64,000 nt of DNA from Microbacterium testaceum StLB037 (GCF_000202635.1 NC_015125.1:2108001-2172000); one strand, 5' to 3'. Positions 34,950 to 44,562 are shown, counted from the first letter of the stretch. A program made the numbers and translations. Notes: generated by a model from the letters alone, not told the origin.

Positions 34950-35450
34950 ATGCCCGCCCGTGTCTGCTTCGAACTCCGCGTTCGACCTGAGCTGATCGAC
35001 GAGTACGTCGCCCGGCACACGCCGGTCCGCGCCGACATGCTCGCCGAGATCGCCGCCGCCGGACGCCGCAACTACTCCCTGTTCCTCGGAGAGGGCGGGC
35101 GGCTCATCGGTTACTACGAGACCGACGACGACGCGGCCGCCCAGGCCTACCTCGCCGCCTCTCCCATCGCCGCGGCGTGGGAGGCGGAGATGGCCCCGTA
35201 CTTCCTCGGCCTCGAGGGGCGTCCCGATCAGGCCGCCACCCCGCTCACCGAGGTCTTCCACCTCGCCGACCAGCTCGCCGGTGTCGCCGGCGCCGCACAC
35301 GACGGCACCGCACACGACGGCACCACCCGCCCCGGCACCACCCGCCCCGGCACCACCCGAACCGTCACCGCGCACACCAACGCCGCGCTTACCGACGACG
35401 CGCGCCCCGAGACCACGGCATCCGCCCCGACCGAAAGCACCCCCTCATGA
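34950..35450 (+). CDS. rhaM: L-rhamnose mutarotase with repeat tail
   Basis: Interconverts alpha and beta anomers of L-rhamnose. The first 105 residues are a complete RhaM domain (ferredoxin-like dimer): catalytic His23 in YVARHTPV, NYSLFL near residue 42, then IGYYET and a late Trp in AAAWEAEM. The family is normally about 105 residues; this protein has 166. The extra C-terminal part includes five pentapeptide repeats (AHDGT, AHDGT, TRPGT, TRPGT, TRTVT) encoded by a 15-bp tandem repeat, and looks unstructured. Its stop overlaps the isomerase start (ATGA). Ribosome site GAGGAAGAG precedes the ATG. Confidence 0.9.
   Translation: MPARVCFELRVRPELIDEYVARHTPVRADMLAEIAAAGRRNYSLFLGEGGRLIGYYETDDDAAAQAYLAASPIAAAWEAEMAPYFLGLEGRPDQAATPLTEVFHLADQLAGVAGAAHDGTAHDGTTRPGTTRPGTTRTVTAHTNAALTDDARPETTASAPTESTPS
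35295..35369 (+). repeat. 15-bp tandem repeat coding for the mutarotase tail
   Basis: Two units of GCACACGACGGCACC (35295-35309, 35310-35324), two of ACCCGCCCCGGCACC (35325-35339, 35340-35354) and a degenerate fifth (35355-35369). Units are in frame and encode pentapeptides. Changes in copy number would alter tail length without a frameshift. Confidence 0.85.
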
Positions 35451-36613
35451 CGACGCTGTCTCCCGAGATCCTCTCGACCCTCGAAGCCCAGGCCATCGAA
35501 CTGCCCTCGTGGGCCTTCGGCAACTCCGGCACGCGGTTCCGCGTGTTCCCCACCGCCGGCACCCCGCGCGACCCGTTCGAGAAGATCGCGGATGCCGCCG
35601 AGGTCAACCGCCTGACCGCCCTCGCCCCCACGGTGGCCCTGCACATCCCGTGGGATCTCGTCGACGATTACACCGCCCTCCGCCGCCACGCGGAGGACCT
35701 CGGCGTGAAGCTCGGCACCGTCAACTCCAACACGTTCCAGGACGAGGACTACAAGTTCGGCGCCCTCACCCACCACGACGAGCGCATCCGCCGCAAGGCC
35801 ATCGACCACCACCTGGAATGCATCGACGTGATGGATGCCACGGGCTCACGCGATCTGAAGATCTGGCTGGCGGAGGGCTCGAACTACCCCGGTCAGAACG
35901 ACATGCGCGGCCGCCAGGACCGCCTGCAGGACTCGCTGCAGCAGATCTACGCGCGCCTCGGCGACGACCAGCGTCTCGTGCTGGAGTACAAGTTCTTCGA
36001 GCCGTCGTTCTACCACACCGATGTTCCGGACTGGGGGACGTCGTACGCCCAGGTCGCCGCCCTCGGCGACAAGGCGATGGTCTGCCTCGACACCGGTCAC
36101 CACGCGCCGGGCACGAACATCGAGTTCATCGTCATGCAGCTGCTGCGCCTCGGAAAGCTCGGCTCGTTCGACTTCAACTCGCGCTTCTACGCTGACGACG
36201 ACCTCATCGTGGGTGCGGCCGACCCGTTCCAGCTCTTCCGCATCCTCACCGAGGTCGTGCGCGGGGGCGGCCTGAACAACCCCGACGTGGCCTTCATGCT
36301 CGACCAGTGCCACAACATCGAGGACAAGATCCCCGGCCAGATCCGCTCGGTGCTGAACGTGCAGGAGATGACGGCGCGCGCGCTCCTCATCGACCGCGAC
36401 GCCCTGGATGCCGCGCAGCAGGCGAACGACGTGCTCGGTGCGAACGCGGTGCTCATGGACGCCTTCTACACGGACGTGCGCCCGGCCCTCGCCGAGTGGC
36501 GGGAGTCGCGGGGCCTTCCCGCCGACCCGATGGCCGCGTTCGCGGCATCCGGATACCTGCCCCGCATCGCCGAAGAGCGCGTCGGCGGCACCCAGGCCGG
36601 CTGGGGCGCCTGA
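35447..36613 (+). CDS. rhaI: L-rhamnose isomerase
   Basis: Metal-dependent TIM-barrel isomerase of 388 residues converting L-rhamnose to L-rhamnulose. It is of the Pseudomonas/actinobacterial RhaI type, not E. coli RhaA. Visible active-site pieces are LHIPWDLVDDY, WLAEGSNYPGQNDMRGR, the metal ligands in LEYKFFEP and CLDTGHHAPGTNIE, then DFNSRFYADDDL. It overlaps the mutarotase stop by four bases and is followed by a 205-bp gap with a long hairpin before the aldolase/dehydrogenase gene. Length and motifs fit the family. Confidence 0.93.
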   Translation: MTTLSPEILSTLEAQAIELPSWAFGNSGTRFRVFPTAGTPRDPFEKIADAAEVNRLTALAPTVALHIPWDLVDDYTALRRHAEDLGVKLGTVNSNTFQDEDYKFGALTHHDERIRRKAIDHHLECIDVMDATGSRDLKIWLAEGSNYPGQNDMRGRQDRLQDSLQQIYARLGDDQRLVLEYKFFEPSFYHTDVPDWGTSYAQVAALGDKAMVCLDTGHHAPGTNIEFIVMQLLRLGKLGSFDFNSRFYADDDLIVGAADPFQLFRILTEVVRGGGLNNPDVAFMLDQCHNIEDKIPGQIRSVLNVQEMTARALLIDRDALDAAQQANDVLGANAVLMDAFYTDVRPALAEWRESRGLPADPMAAFAASGYLPRIAEERVGGTQAGWGA

Positions 36614-36658
36614 CCGCAACCGCTGCGGGCGCTCGCGCGTAAGCGCTTCGCAGCGACC

Positions 36659-36713
36659 GAGTGTCCAAAACACCCGGAGCCGCGCGAAAAACCTCCGGGT
36701 GTTCTGGACACTC
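36659..36713. repeat. long inverted repeat inside the rhamnose operon
   Basis: Arms at 36659-36679 and 36693-36713 pair over 21 positions with one mismatch; the core is GTGTCCAAAACACCCGGAG on the left. The loop is 13 bases, CCGCGCGAAAAAC. It sits in the 205-bp gap between the isomerase and aldolase/dehydrogenase genes. It may be an attenuator, a processing site or a copy of a genomic repeat. Confidence 0.85.
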
Positions 36714-36818
36714 AGCGACAGAACCGACGCCGGGAGCGCGACGCGCACCGCGCGACCCGCGACGCAACGCACACGACACCACGCACGACACGACCCATCA
36801 CACGACGAGGGAAACGAC

Positions 36819-38855
36819 ATGACCACCTCCACCGCGCACGAGCTCGTCGAGCGCAGCAATCGCCTCGGCTCCGACCCCAAGGTCACCAACTACGCCGGCG
36901 GCAACACCTCCGCCAAGGGCACCGACATCGACCCCGTCACCGGCGAGCCGGTGGAGCTGTTGTGGGTCAAGGGCTCGGGCGGAGACCTGGGCACGCTCAC
37001 CGAGAAGGGGCTCGCCGTCCTGCGCCTCGACCGCATGCGCGCGCTCGTCGATGTGTACCCCGGGATCGAGCGCGAAGACGAGATGGTCGCCGCGTTCGAC
37101 TACTGCCTGCACGGCAAGGGCGGGGCGGCTCCCTCGATCGACACCGCGATGCACGGACTCGTGGATGCCGCGCACGTCGACCACCTGCACCCCGACGCGG
37201 GGATCGCGATCGCGACCGCCGCCGACGGCGAGGAGCTGACGCAGAAGATCTTCGGCGACAAGGTCGTGTGGGTGCCGTGGCGTCGTCCCGGCTTCCAGCT
37301 GGGGCTCGACATCGCCGCGATCAAGGAGGAGAACCCGCAGGCGATCGGCACGATCCTCGGTGGCCACGGCATCACCGCGTGGGGTGACACCTCCGAGGAG
37401 GCCGAGTGCAACAGCCTGTGGATCATCGACACCGCGCAGGCCTACATCGACGAGCACGGTGCGGCCGAGCCGTTCGGCGGGGTGCGCGCGGGCTTCGCCG
37501 CTCTGCCCGAGGCCGAGCGTCGCGCGAAGGCGGCGGCGCTGGCCCCGACGATCCGCGGGCTCGCCTCGACCGACAAGCCCATGGTCGGTCACTTCACCGA
37601 CGCCGACGTCGTGCTCGACTTCCTGGCATCCGAGAAGGCTCCCGCCCTGGCCGCGCTCGGCACGAGCTGCCCGGACCACTTCCTGCGCACCAAGGTGAAG
37701 CCGCTGATCCTCGACCTGCCCGCCGACGCGTCGGTGGAGGAGGCGATCGCGCGGCTGAAGGAGCTGCACGTCGCCTACCGCACGGACTACCAGGCGTACT
37801 ACGACGCGCATGCCACCGCCGACAGCCCGGCGATCCGCGGCGCCGACCCGCTCATCGTGCTCGTCCCGGGCGTCGGCATGTTCTCGTACGGCGCGAACAA
37901 GCAGACCGCGCGCGTGGCGGGCGAGTTCTACGTCAACGCCATCAACGTCATGCGCGGCGCCGAGGCCCTCTCGACCTACTCTCCGATCTCGGATGCCGAG
38001 AAGTTCCGCATCGAGTACTGGGCGCTCGAGGAGGCCAAGCTCCAGCGCATGCCGAAGCCCAAGACGCACCAGGGTCGGATCGCGTTCGTCACGGGTGCGG
38101 CATCCGGAATCGGCAAGGCCATCGCGACCCGCCTCGCCGCGGAGGGTGCGTGCGTCGTCGTCGCCGACCTCGACCTCGAGAAGGCGCGAGCGGTCGCCGC
38201 CGAGCTCGGCTCGACCGACGTCGCGATCGGGGTCGCGGCGAACGTGGCGGATGCCGAGGGCGTGCAGGCCGCGATCGACGCCACCGTGCTCGCGTTCGGG
38301 GGCATCGACCTCGTCGTGAACAACGCCGGTCTCTCGCTGTCGAAGCCGCTGCTCGAGACCACCGAGAAGGACTGGGACCTGCAGCACGACGTCATGGCCA
38401 AGGGCTCGTTCCTCGTGTCGAAGGCGGCGGCCAAGGCCCTCATCGCGCAGGGCATGGGGGGAGATGTCATCTACATCTCGTCGAAGAACTCCGTGTTCGC
38501 CGGTCCGAACAACATCGCCTACTCGGCGACCAAGGCCGACCAGGCGCACCAGGTGCGCCTGCTCGCGGTCGAGCTCGGCGAGTACGGGGTGCGCGTCAAC
38601 GGCATCAACCCCGACGGGGTCGTGCGTGGCTCGGGCATCTTCGCCGCCGGCTGGGGCGCGAACCGCGCCGCCACTTACGGCGTCGATGAGAAGGACCTCG
38701 GTCAGTTCTACGCCAACCGCACGATCCTCAAGCGCGAGGTCGTGCCCGAGAACGTCGCCGACGCGGTGTTCGTGCTGACCGGCCCCGAGCTCTCGCGCAC
38801 GACCGGCCTGCACGTGCCCGTCGACTCGGGCGTCGCGGCGGCGTTCCTGCGATGA
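36819..38855 (+). CDS. rhaEW: bifunctional rhamnulose-1-phosphate aldolase / L-lactaldehyde dehydrogenase
   Basis: Fusion of 678 residues. The N-terminal half (about 1-400) is a class II aldolase ([13 protein letters not shown]; zinc histidines in [12 protein letters not shown] and LGGHGITAW), cleaving rhamnulose 1-phosphate to dihydroxyacetone phosphate and L-lactaldehyde. The C-terminal half (from about 415) is an SDR with [16 protein letters not shown] and the active-site YSATK, oxidising lactaldehyde to L-lactate. This RhaEW layout replaces separate RhaD and AldA. The order also has the lactate dehydrogenase gene shortly downstream. The ATG is preceded by GAGGGAAACG, and the stop overlaps the kinase start (ATGA). 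Confidence 0.93.
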   Translation: MTTSTAHELVERSNRLGSDPKVTNYAGGNTSAKGTDIDPVTGEPVELLWVKGSGGDLGTLTEKGLAVLRLDRMRALVDVYPGIEREDEMVAAFDYCLHGKGGAAPSIDTAMHGLVDAAHVDHLHPDAGIAIATAADGEELTQKIFGDKVVWVPWRRPGFQLGLDIAAIKEENPQAIGTILGGHGITAWGDTSEEAECNSLWIIDTAQAYIDEHGAAEPFGGVRAGFAALPEAERRAKAAALAPTIRGLASTDKPMVGHFTDADVVLDFLASEKAPALAALGTSCPDHFLRTKVKPLILDLPADASVEEAIARLKELHVAYRTDYQAYYDAHATADSPAIRGADPLIVLVPGVGMFSYGANKQTARVAGEFYVNAINVMRGAEALSTYSPISDAEKFRIEYWALEEAKLQRMPKPKTHQGRIAFVTGAASGIGKAIATRLAAEGACVVVADLDLEKARAVAAELGSTDVAIGVAANVADAEGVQAAIDATVLAFGGIDLVVNNAGLSLSKPLLETTEKDWDLQHDVMAKGSFLVSKAAAKALIAQGMGGDVIYISSKNSVFAGPNNIAYSATKADQAHQVRLLAVELGEYGVRVNGINPDGVVRGSGIFAAGWGANRAATYGVDEKDLGQFYANRTILKREVVPENVADAVFVLTGPELSRTTGLHVPVDSGVAAAFLR

Positions 38856-40375
38856 GCGGGACGTCGTCGGGCAGCGCCGCCGGAGAGGGCGGAGGCGTGG
38901 CGGCCGCGGCCTCGGGAGCTCCGGTACCCGCGGCCGGAGCCTCGGCCCCCGCGGCGGGTGCGCCCGCCGCCCAGGCGCCCGGCGCCGTCCGCGCCGTCGC
39001 CGCCGTCGATCTCGGGGCCACGAGCGGCCGCGTGATGATCGGGCGGGTCGGCGACGGGGTGCTCGAGCTCGAGCAGGTCGCGCGGTTCCCCAACGGCCCG
39101 GTCGAACGCGCCGACGGTTGGCACTGGGACATCGAGGCGCTGTGGGATCACGTGCGCGCAGGGCTCGTCGAGGCCCTCCGCCGCGAGCCCGGCATCGAGA
39201 GCGTCGGCATCGACTCGTGGGCCGTCGACTACGGCCTGCTCGGTGCGGACGGCCTGCTCGCCGAGCCGTTCCACTACCGCGACGAACGCACGGCGCGCGG
39301 GGTGGACGCGGTGCACGGCATCGTCCCGTTCGAGGAGCTGTACCGTCGCAACGGCCTGCAGTTCCTCCCGTTCAACACGCTGTACCAGTACGCCGCCGAC
39401 CCGCAGCTGGCCGCCGCCGAGACGAGCCTGCTCATCCCCGACCTCCTCGCCGAGCGGCTCACCGGCCGCCGGGTCGCCGAGCGCACGAACGCCTCGACCA
39501 CGGGGCTCGTCGACGTGCACACGGGGGAGTGGGACCTCGCTCTCGCCGAGGTGCTCGGCATCCCTTCGCTCGTCCTGCCGCCCCTGGTCGATCCCGGGGA
39601 GACGATCGGACGCGCGCGCGGGCTGGGCGATGTCCCGGTGGTCGCGGTCGGCTCGCACGACACCGCCTCGGCGATCGTCGCCGTCCCCCTGTCGTCGCCG
39701 AATGCCGCGTACATCTCCTGCGGGACCTGGGGGTTGGTCGGGCTCGAGCTCGATGCGCCGATCGTGACGGATGCCGCCCGCGCGGCGAACTTCACGAACG
39801 AGGGAGGCGTGGACGGGCGCGTGCGCTTCCTCCACAACGTCACGGGCCTGTGGCTGTTGAGCGAGACCGTGCGGGCGTGGGCGGAGCGCGACGGCGTCGC
39901 GGTCGACCTCCCCGCGCTCCTGGCGGCCGCCGCCGTCGAACCGGCGCCCGCGCGTCTCTTCGACGCCGACGACCCCTCGCTGTCGACGCCCGGAGACATG
40001 CCGGCGCGCATCGCGACCCTGCTCGGGATGCCGGAACCCGGCGTCGCGGAGCGCGCCGCCTTCGCGCGGGTCATCGTCGAGAGCATCGCGGACGCCTTCG
40101 CGCGAACGCTGCGGACGGCGGGGGAGCTCGCGGGGCGCGACATCGATGCCGTGCACCTCGTCGGCGGGGGAGCGCTCAACGCGCTGCTGTGCCAGGCGAC
40201 CGCGGACCGCAGCGGAGTACCCGTGCTCGCGGGTCCGGTCGAGGCCACCGCGCTCGGCAACGTCCTGGTCCAGGCGCGCGCCCTCGGCTGCTTCGGCGCC
40301 GACGCGTCGCTCGAAGAGCTGCGCGATCGCGTGGCATCCGCTTTCCCCGCGGTCAGATTCGATCCCCGCTCCTGA
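38852..40375 (+). CDS. rhaB: rhamnulokinase
   Basis: FGGY-family sugar kinase of 507 residues phosphorylating L-rhamnulose at O1. The phosphate-1 motif [10 protein letters not shown] starts at residue 53. [15 protein letters not shown], the adenosine-side [12 protein letters not shown] and [18 protein letters not shown] follow in family order. The first 45 or so residues are an Ala/Gly/Pro-rich extension absent from most RhaB proteins. Either it is real, or translation starts later than the ATG at 38852, which overlaps the preceding stop by four bases. Coupled translation favours the early start. Confidence 0.92.
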   Translation: MSGTSSGSAAGEGGGVAAAASGAPVPAAGASAPAAGAPAAQAPGAVRAVAAVDLGATSGRVMIGRVGDGVLELEQVARFPNGPVERADGWHWDIEALWDHVRAGLVEALRREPGIESVGIDSWAVDYGLLGADGLLAEPFHYRDERTARGVDAVHGIVPFEELYRRNGLQFLPFNTLYQYAADPQLAAAETSLLIPDLLAERLTGRRVAERTNASTTGLVDVHTGEWDLALAEVLGIPSLVLPPLVDPGETIGRARGLGDVPVVAVGSHDTASAIVAVPLSSPNAAYISCGTWGLVGLELDAPIVTDAARAANFTNEGGVDGRVRFLHNVTGLWLLSETVRAWAERDGVAVDLPALLAAAAVEPAPARLFDADDPSLSTPGDMPARIATLLGMPEPGVAERAAFARVIVESIADAFARTLRTAGELAGRDIDAVHLVGGGALNALLCQATADRSGVPVLAGPVEATALGNVLVQARALGCFGADASLEELRDRVASAFPAVRFDPRS

Positions 40376-40412
40376 AAATCCCGGCCCGCGGACGACCCGA
40401 CAGGCCTTATGC

Positions 40413-40427
40413 TGTGGTCAGACCACA
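40413..40427. promoter_or_regulatory. GntR/LldR-type operator before the lactate dehydrogenase gene
   Basis: Perfect palindrome TGTGGTC-A-GACCACA. Its core TGGTCAGACCA matches the TNGTNNNACNA pattern bound by LldR and other FadR-type GntR repressors of lactate genes. No GntR gene is adjacent, so the regulator would be elsewhere or be the one at 56287. Confidence 0.6.
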
Positions 40428-40443
40428 CGAAAGCGAGACACCC

Positions 40444-41700
40444 ATGGTGCAGCGACAGCTCCCCAAAGTCGGCGAGCTCCTCGAGCTCATGCAGTTCAAG
40501 AAGCCGGAACTCGACGCGCGCAAGCGCCGCCTCGACGCCGCGCTCACGATCGGTGACCTGCGCGCGATCGCCAAGCGGCGCACGCCCAAGGCGGCCTTCG
40601 ACTACACCGACGGCGCCGCCGAGGGCGAGCTCTCGCTCGACCGCGCCCGCCGCGCGTTCGAGGACGTCGAGTTCCACCCCGACATCCTTCGGCCGGCGAA
40701 CGAGGTCGACACCTCGTGCGAGATCCTCGGCGGCCCCTCGGCTCTGCCGTTCGGCATCGCGCCCACCGGCTTCACCCGCCTGATGCAGACCGAGGGCGAG
40801 ACCGCGGGGGCGTCCGCGGCGGCGGCCGCCGGCATCCCGTTCACCCTGTCGACCCTCGGGACGACCTCGATCGAGGGGGTGAAGGCCGCCAACCCCGTCG
40901 GCCGCAACTGGTTCCAGCTGTACGTGATGAAGCAGCGCGAGATCTCGTACGGTCTGGTCGAGCGCGCCGCGAAGGCCGGGTTCGACACGCTGCAGTTCAC
41001 CGTCGACACCCCCATCGCCGGCGCGCGTCTGCGCGACAAGCGCAACGGCTTCTCGATCCCGCCGCAGCTCACCGTCGGCACGATCGTCAACGCGATCCCG
41101 CGTCCGTGGTGGTGGTACGACTTCCTCACCACGCCCAAGCTGGAGTTCGCCTCCCTCAGCACGACCGGCGGCACCGTCGGCGAGCTGCTGAACGCGGCGA
41201 TGGACCCGACGATCAGCTACGACGACCTCGACATCATCCGCGGCATGTGGCCGGGCAAGCTCGTCGTGAAGGGTGTGCAGAACGTCCAGGATGCCGCGCG
41301 CCTGGTCGACCTCGGCGTGGACGGCATCGTGCTCTCGAACCACGGCGGGCGTCAGCTCGACCGCGCGCCGATCCCGTTCCGCCTGCTGCCCCACGTCGTG
41401 CGCGAGGTGGGTAAGGACGCCACGGTCATGGTCGACACCGGCATCATGAACGGCGCCGACATCGTGGCATCCATCGCCCTGGGCGCGAAGTTCACGCTCA
41501 TCGGCCGCGCGTACCTCTACGGTCTGATGGCCGGCGGTCGCGAGGGCGTGGACCGCACGATCGCGATCCTGCGCAGCGAGATCGAGCGCACGATGACCCT
41601 CCTCGGCGTCTCGTCGCTCGCCGAGCTCGAGCCGCGGCACGTCACCCAGCTCACGCGGCTGGTGCCGGTGGCGGGCCAGGGGGTCGACGCGCGCGTCTGA
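40444..41700 (+). CDS. lldD: FMN-dependent L-lactate dehydrogenase
   Basis: Alpha-hydroxy-acid oxidase family flavoenzyme of 418 residues. The FMN-binding TIM barrel starts near residue 50 ([12 protein letters not shown]). The key catalytic segment is [13 protein letters not shown] near residue 300, with His as base and Arg binding the carboxylate. The length fits quinone-linked LldD. It lies 68 bases after the rhamnulokinase gene, with its own operator-like palindrome, so it can be made with or without the rhamnose operon. Rhamnose breakdown through the RhaEW fusion gives L-lactate, which this enzyme would oxidise to pyruvate. An alternative substrate such as glycolate cannot be excluded. 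Confidence 0.87.
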   Translation: MVQRQLPKVGELLELMQFKKPELDARKRRLDAALTIGDLRAIAKRRTPKAAFDYTDGAAEGELSLDRARRAFEDVEFHPDILRPANEVDTSCEILGGPSALPFGIAPTGFTRLMQTEGETAGASAAAAAGIPFTLSTLGTTSIEGVKAANPVGRNWFQLYVMKQREISYGLVERAAKAGFDTLQFTVDTPIAGARLRDKRNGFSIPPQLTVGTIVNAIPRPWWWYDFLTTPKLEFASLSTTGGTVGELLNAAMDPTISYDDLDIIRGMWPGKLVVKGVQNVQDAARLVDLGVDGIVLSNHGGRQLDRAPIPFRLLPHVVREVGKDATVMVDTGIMNGADIVASIALGAKFTLIGRAYLYGLMAGGREGVDRTIAILRSEIERTMTLLGVSSLAELEPRHVTQLTRLVPVAGQGVDARV

Positions 41701-41716
41701 GGCCCGCCGGGCGACG

Positions 41717-41750
41717 GTGCGCAATCTCCGCGACGTGCGCAATCTCCGCG
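41717..41750. repeat. short direct repeat after the lactate dehydrogenase gene
   Basis: GTGCGCAATCTCCGCG at 41717-41732 and 41735-41750. Inverted relatives GAGGTTGCGCGC follow near 41770-41800. The remainder of the 122-bp convergent gap holds nothing else recognisable; the set may serve as a terminator. Confidence 0.55.
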
Positions 41751-41822
41751 CGGTCGCGGTGTTTGTGGCTGAGGTTGCGCGCGTCCATGAGGTTGCGCGC
41801 GCCGGGCGCGACTCGCCGGCCC

Positions 41823-42446
41823 TCAGCGCGGCGGTGCGAGCAGGCCCCCGAGAGCGCCGAGCACGTCGGCGAGGGGCATCGAGGGCTCGAGCAGCCACTG
41901 CACCTGCAGGCCGTCGGAGGCCGCGATCAACAGCGCGGCGACCTGGTCGGGGTCGCAGTCGGCGCGGACGCGGCCGTCGGCCTGCTCGGCGCGGAGCCGA
42001 TCGGCGAGTTCCTCGCGCAAGCGGGCGAAGCGGTCGGTGAAGTATTCGCGGGCGGTCGCGCTGTCGGCCTTGAGCGAGGTGGCGACGAGCGTCGTGTAGA
42101 GCTCGACGAGGCCGGGGACCGAGGTGTTGTTCTCGGCGGAGTCGGTGAGCGACGACAGGGCGGTCGCGTCGGGGGCGCTCGGCGTCGACTTCGCCGCGTG
42201 GTCGTAGACCGCGACGAGCAGTTGCTCGCGCGAGTCGAAGTAGTGCAGGAGCGCCGCGTGCGAGACGCCGAGCGCCCGCGCGATGCTCCGGAGCGAGGCT
42301 CCCTCCGCCCCGCGTTCTGCGAAGACGTGGATCGCGCGGTCGAGGATCTCCTGCCGTCGCGCGACGCCCTTCGTGTAGGCGCCGGAGCGTCCGAGGCGGT
42401 CGTCGCCCTCGCTGGCGGGGGCCTCGGCCTCGTCGTCGCTGGTCAC
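41823..42446 (-). CDS. TetR family transcriptional regulator
   Basis: Repressor of 207 residues. A polar N-terminal tail of about 25 residues (rich in Asp, Glu and Ala) precedes the helix-turn-helix (ILDRAIHVFAERG, then LRSIARALGVSHAALLHYF, residues about 34-75). The C-terminal domain resembles the BetI/AcrR-like type. The start is the GTG at 42446. It is divergent from the sugar isomerase/oxidoreductase pair, and CGACCA-G-TGGTCG lies between them, so it probably controls those two genes and itself. Ligand unknown. Confidence 0.87.
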   Translation of the reverse strand: MTSDDEAEAPASEGDDRLGRSGAYTKGVARRQEILDRAIHVFAERGAEGASLRSIARALGVSHAALLHYFDSREQLLVAVYDHAAKSTPSAPDATALSSLTDSAENNTSVPGLVELYTTLVATSLKADSATAREYFTDRFARLREELADRLRAEQADGRVRADCDPDQVAALLIAASDGLQVQWLLEPSMPLADVLGALGGLLAPPR

Positions 42447-42471
42447 CCCGTCAGTGTAGGGGAGATAAAAG

Positions 42472-42484
42472 CGACCAGTGGTCG
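42472..42484. promoter_or_regulatory. TetR operator candidate
   Basis: Perfect palindrome CGACCA-G-TGGTCG, bordered by AAAA on the left and TTTT on the right, in the 112-bp gap between the TetR gene and the sugar isomerase gene. Confidence 0.65.
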
Positions 42485-42558
42485 GTTTTGTGGTAGCGTT
42501 CCCGCAATGCCCTCGGCGCCACCCGCGGTGCCCTCGACGACGAGCAAGGAAAGGTCCG

Positions 42559-43383
42559 ATGTCGCTCCCTATCCCCTCCGTTCAGCTCTACACGCTGGCC
42601 GCAGAATTCACCGCCGACCCGGGCGGCTCGCTCGACCGCCTCGCCGCGATCGGCCTCCGCAACGTCGAGGCGTTCGATTTCGTGCGCCGTCCCGCGGAGA
42701 TCCGTGCGGCCCTGGATGCCAGCGGCCTGGCCTCCCCGACCGGACACGCCCCGCTGCTCTCGGACGAACTGTGGACTCCCGACGGCTCGATCCCCACCCC
42801 GGCTCCCGAGGTGGTCTTCGAGGCCGCCGCGCAGATCGGCATGTCGACCGTGATCGACCCCTTCGTGGACCCGGCGCGCTGGATGACCGCCGACGGGATC
42901 GCCGACATCGCCGAGCGTCTGAACAAGGCGGCCGACGTGGCCTCCACCTTCGGACTCAACGTCGGGTACCACAACCACGCGCAGGAGTTCCTGATCGACG
43001 TCGACGGCAAGAGCGGCTTCGAGCACTTCGTGTCGCTGACCGACGAGCGCGTCGCGATCGAACTCGACCTGTTCTGGGCGCTCACCGGCGGCCAGGACGT
43101 GCCGGCCCTCGTGCAGCGTCTCGGGTCGCGGCTCGTGGCCGTGCACGTCAAGGACGGCATCGTCCCCGTGCCCAACCCCTTCGCTCCGGATGCCGACCGC
43201 AGCGCCACGCGACAGCTCGACCAGCGTCGTCCCGGCGAGGGCCAGGTTCCCCTCGTCGAGGCCATGCAGGGTGCCGCCGACGTCAAGTACGCGGTCATCG
43301 AGTACGACCAGGCCCCCGGTGACGTGTTCGACGACATCGCCGCCAGCTACGCGTTCCTCCTCGAGAAGGGTCTCGCCGCGTGA
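42559..43383 (+). CDS. sugar phosphate isomerase/epimerase-like TIM-barrel protein
   Basis: Xylose-isomerase-like TIM-barrel protein of 274 residues (AP endonuclease 2 superfamily). Metal-ligand segments are visible: NVGYHNHAQEFL near residue 134, IELDLFWALTGG near 170, AVHVKDGI near 194 and a late Glu in VIEYDQAPGD. It overlaps the following Gfo/Idh/MocA dehydrogenase by four bases (GTGA), a common pair in catabolism of inositols, keto-sugars or glucosides by an oxidation/isomerisation route. I cannot name the substrate. There is no transporter gene nearby. Confidence 0.82.
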   Translation: MSLPIPSVQLYTLAAEFTADPGGSLDRLAAIGLRNVEAFDFVRRPAEIRAALDASGLASPTGHAPLLSDELWTPDGSIPTPAPEVVFEAAAQIGMSTVIDPFVDPARWMTADGIADIAERLNKAADVASTFGLNVGYHNHAQEFLIDVDGKSGFEHFVSLTDERVAIELDLFWALTGGQDVPALVQRLGSRLVAVHVKDGIVPVPNPFAPDADRSATRQLDQRRPGEGQVPLVEAMQGAADVKYAVIEYDQAPGDVFDDIAASYAFLLEKGLAA

Positions 43384-44510
43384 GCGCCCCGGTGGGAGTC
43401 GGCATCATCGGTGCCGGTGTCATCAGTGACACCTACCTGGAGAACCTCACGTCGTTCCCCGACGTGACGGTGCTCGCGGTCGGCGACATCGACATCGAAC
43501 GTGCCCGCGCCAAGGCGGAGAAGTACGGCGTCGCCGCGTGGGGCACCGCCGACGAGGTGCTCGGCAACCCCGACATCCAGGTCGTCGTCAACCTCACCAT
43601 TCCCGCCGTGCACGTCGAGGTCTCGTCCGCCGCGATCGCCGCGGGCAAGCACGTCTGGACCGAGAAGCCGCTCGGCCTCGACCGCGCCGGCACCGCGCAG
43701 CTTCTGCGCGACGCCGAGGCCGCGGGCCTGCGGATCGGCTCCGCCCCCGACACCGTGCTCGGACCCGGCTTCCAGTCCGCCAAGCGCGCGATCCTCGACG
43801 GCGTGATCGGTCAGCCCGTGTTCGCGCAGGCCTCGTTCCAGACGCAGGGGCCCGACCTCTGGCATCCGGGACCGCAGTTCCTCTTCGCGCGCGGGGCCGG
43901 CCCCCTGCTCGACATGGGTCCGTACTACCTGACGGCGCTCGTGAGCCTGCTCGGTCCGGTGGACCGGGTCGCGGCCCTCGGCGCGAAGCCGCAGGCGCAG
44001 CGCGAGATCCACGCCGGACCCGACGAGGGCACGTTCTTCGACGTCGAGGTGCCCACCACGGTGCAGCTTCTCGCGGCGTTCGAGAGCGGCCAGCAGGCGC
44101 AGGGGCAGTTCAGCTTCGACTCGGCGCTCGAGCGCCACGGTGTGCTCGAGATCCACGGCACCGAGGGCACGATCGTGCTTCCCGACCCCAACCGTTTCGA
44201 GGGGCCGACGCGGTACGTCAAGCCGCTCGGCGTGCTGCGCGACGGCGCCCGCTTCGACCAGCCGTGGATCGACGTCGAGCAGGAGGGCGTGGTCGTCGGC
44301 CGCGGTCTCGGCCTGCTCGACATGGTCCGCGCGATCGCGGAGGACCGCCCGCACGTCGCCACGGGTGAGCTCGGCTACCACGTGCTCGACATCATGCTGT
44401 CGGCCGAGGAGTCGATCGAGAACGCGGCCTTCACGACCGTCGAGAGCACGCTCGCGGCTCCCGTGCCGGTCGTGCCCCGCGACTTCGATCCCTTCGCGCG
44501 CACGATCTGA
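43380..44510 (+). CDS. Gfo/Idh/MocA family oxidoreductase
   Basis: NAD(P)-dependent sugar dehydrogenase of 376 residues. The Rossmann motif VGIIGAGVISDTYLENL is at 4-20. The family WTEKPLGLDRAG lies near residue 93, its Lys forming part of the active site. The second domain has the typical LLDMGPYYLTALVSLLGPV near residue 178 with a conserved Asp-x-Gly. GTG start overlapping the preceding stop. A terminator hairpin at 44519-44562 follows. It is likely to oxidise a sugar or cyclitol hydroxyl before or after the isomerase step. Confidence 0.87.
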   Translation: MSAPVGVGIIGAGVISDTYLENLTSFPDVTVLAVGDIDIERARAKAEKYGVAAWGTADEVLGNPDIQVVVNLTIPAVHVEVSSAAIAAGKHVWTEKPLGLDRAGTAQLLRDAEAAGLRIGSAPDTVLGPGFQSAKRAILDGVIGQPVFAQASFQTQGPDLWHPGPQFLFARGAGPLLDMGPYYLTALVSLLGPVDRVAALGAKPQAQREIHAGPDEGTFFDVEVPTTVQLLAAFESGQQAQGQFSFDSALERHGVLEIHGTEGTIVLPDPNRFEGPTRYVKPLGVLRDGARFDQPWIDVEQEGVVVGRGLGLLDMVRAIAEDRPHVATGELGYHVLDIMLSAEESIENAAFTTVESTLAAPVPVVPRDFDPFARTI

Positions 44511-44518
44511 TCGACCTG

Positions 44519-44562
44519 AACCCCGCCGAGGCGGCCCCTTCGTGGGTCGCGTCGGCGGGGTT
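44519..44562 (+). terminator. hairpin terminator
   Basis: Perfect 11-bp stem AACCCCGCCGA (44519-44529) with TCGGCGGGGTT (44552-44562), then TCGTCGTCGG. The rest of 44563-44722 contains a copy of the TGCGGTTTCGGCG intergenic motif (44677-44689). Confidence 0.7.

Noticed and set aside
36659..36713. Insertion-sequence remnant
   Set aside because: The inverted repeat has no transposase fragment between or near its arms and no clear target duplication, so I list it only as a hairpin.
41717..41750. Possible CRISPR-like repeat
   Set aside because: Only two units, separated by two bases, with no spacers and no cas genes in the window.
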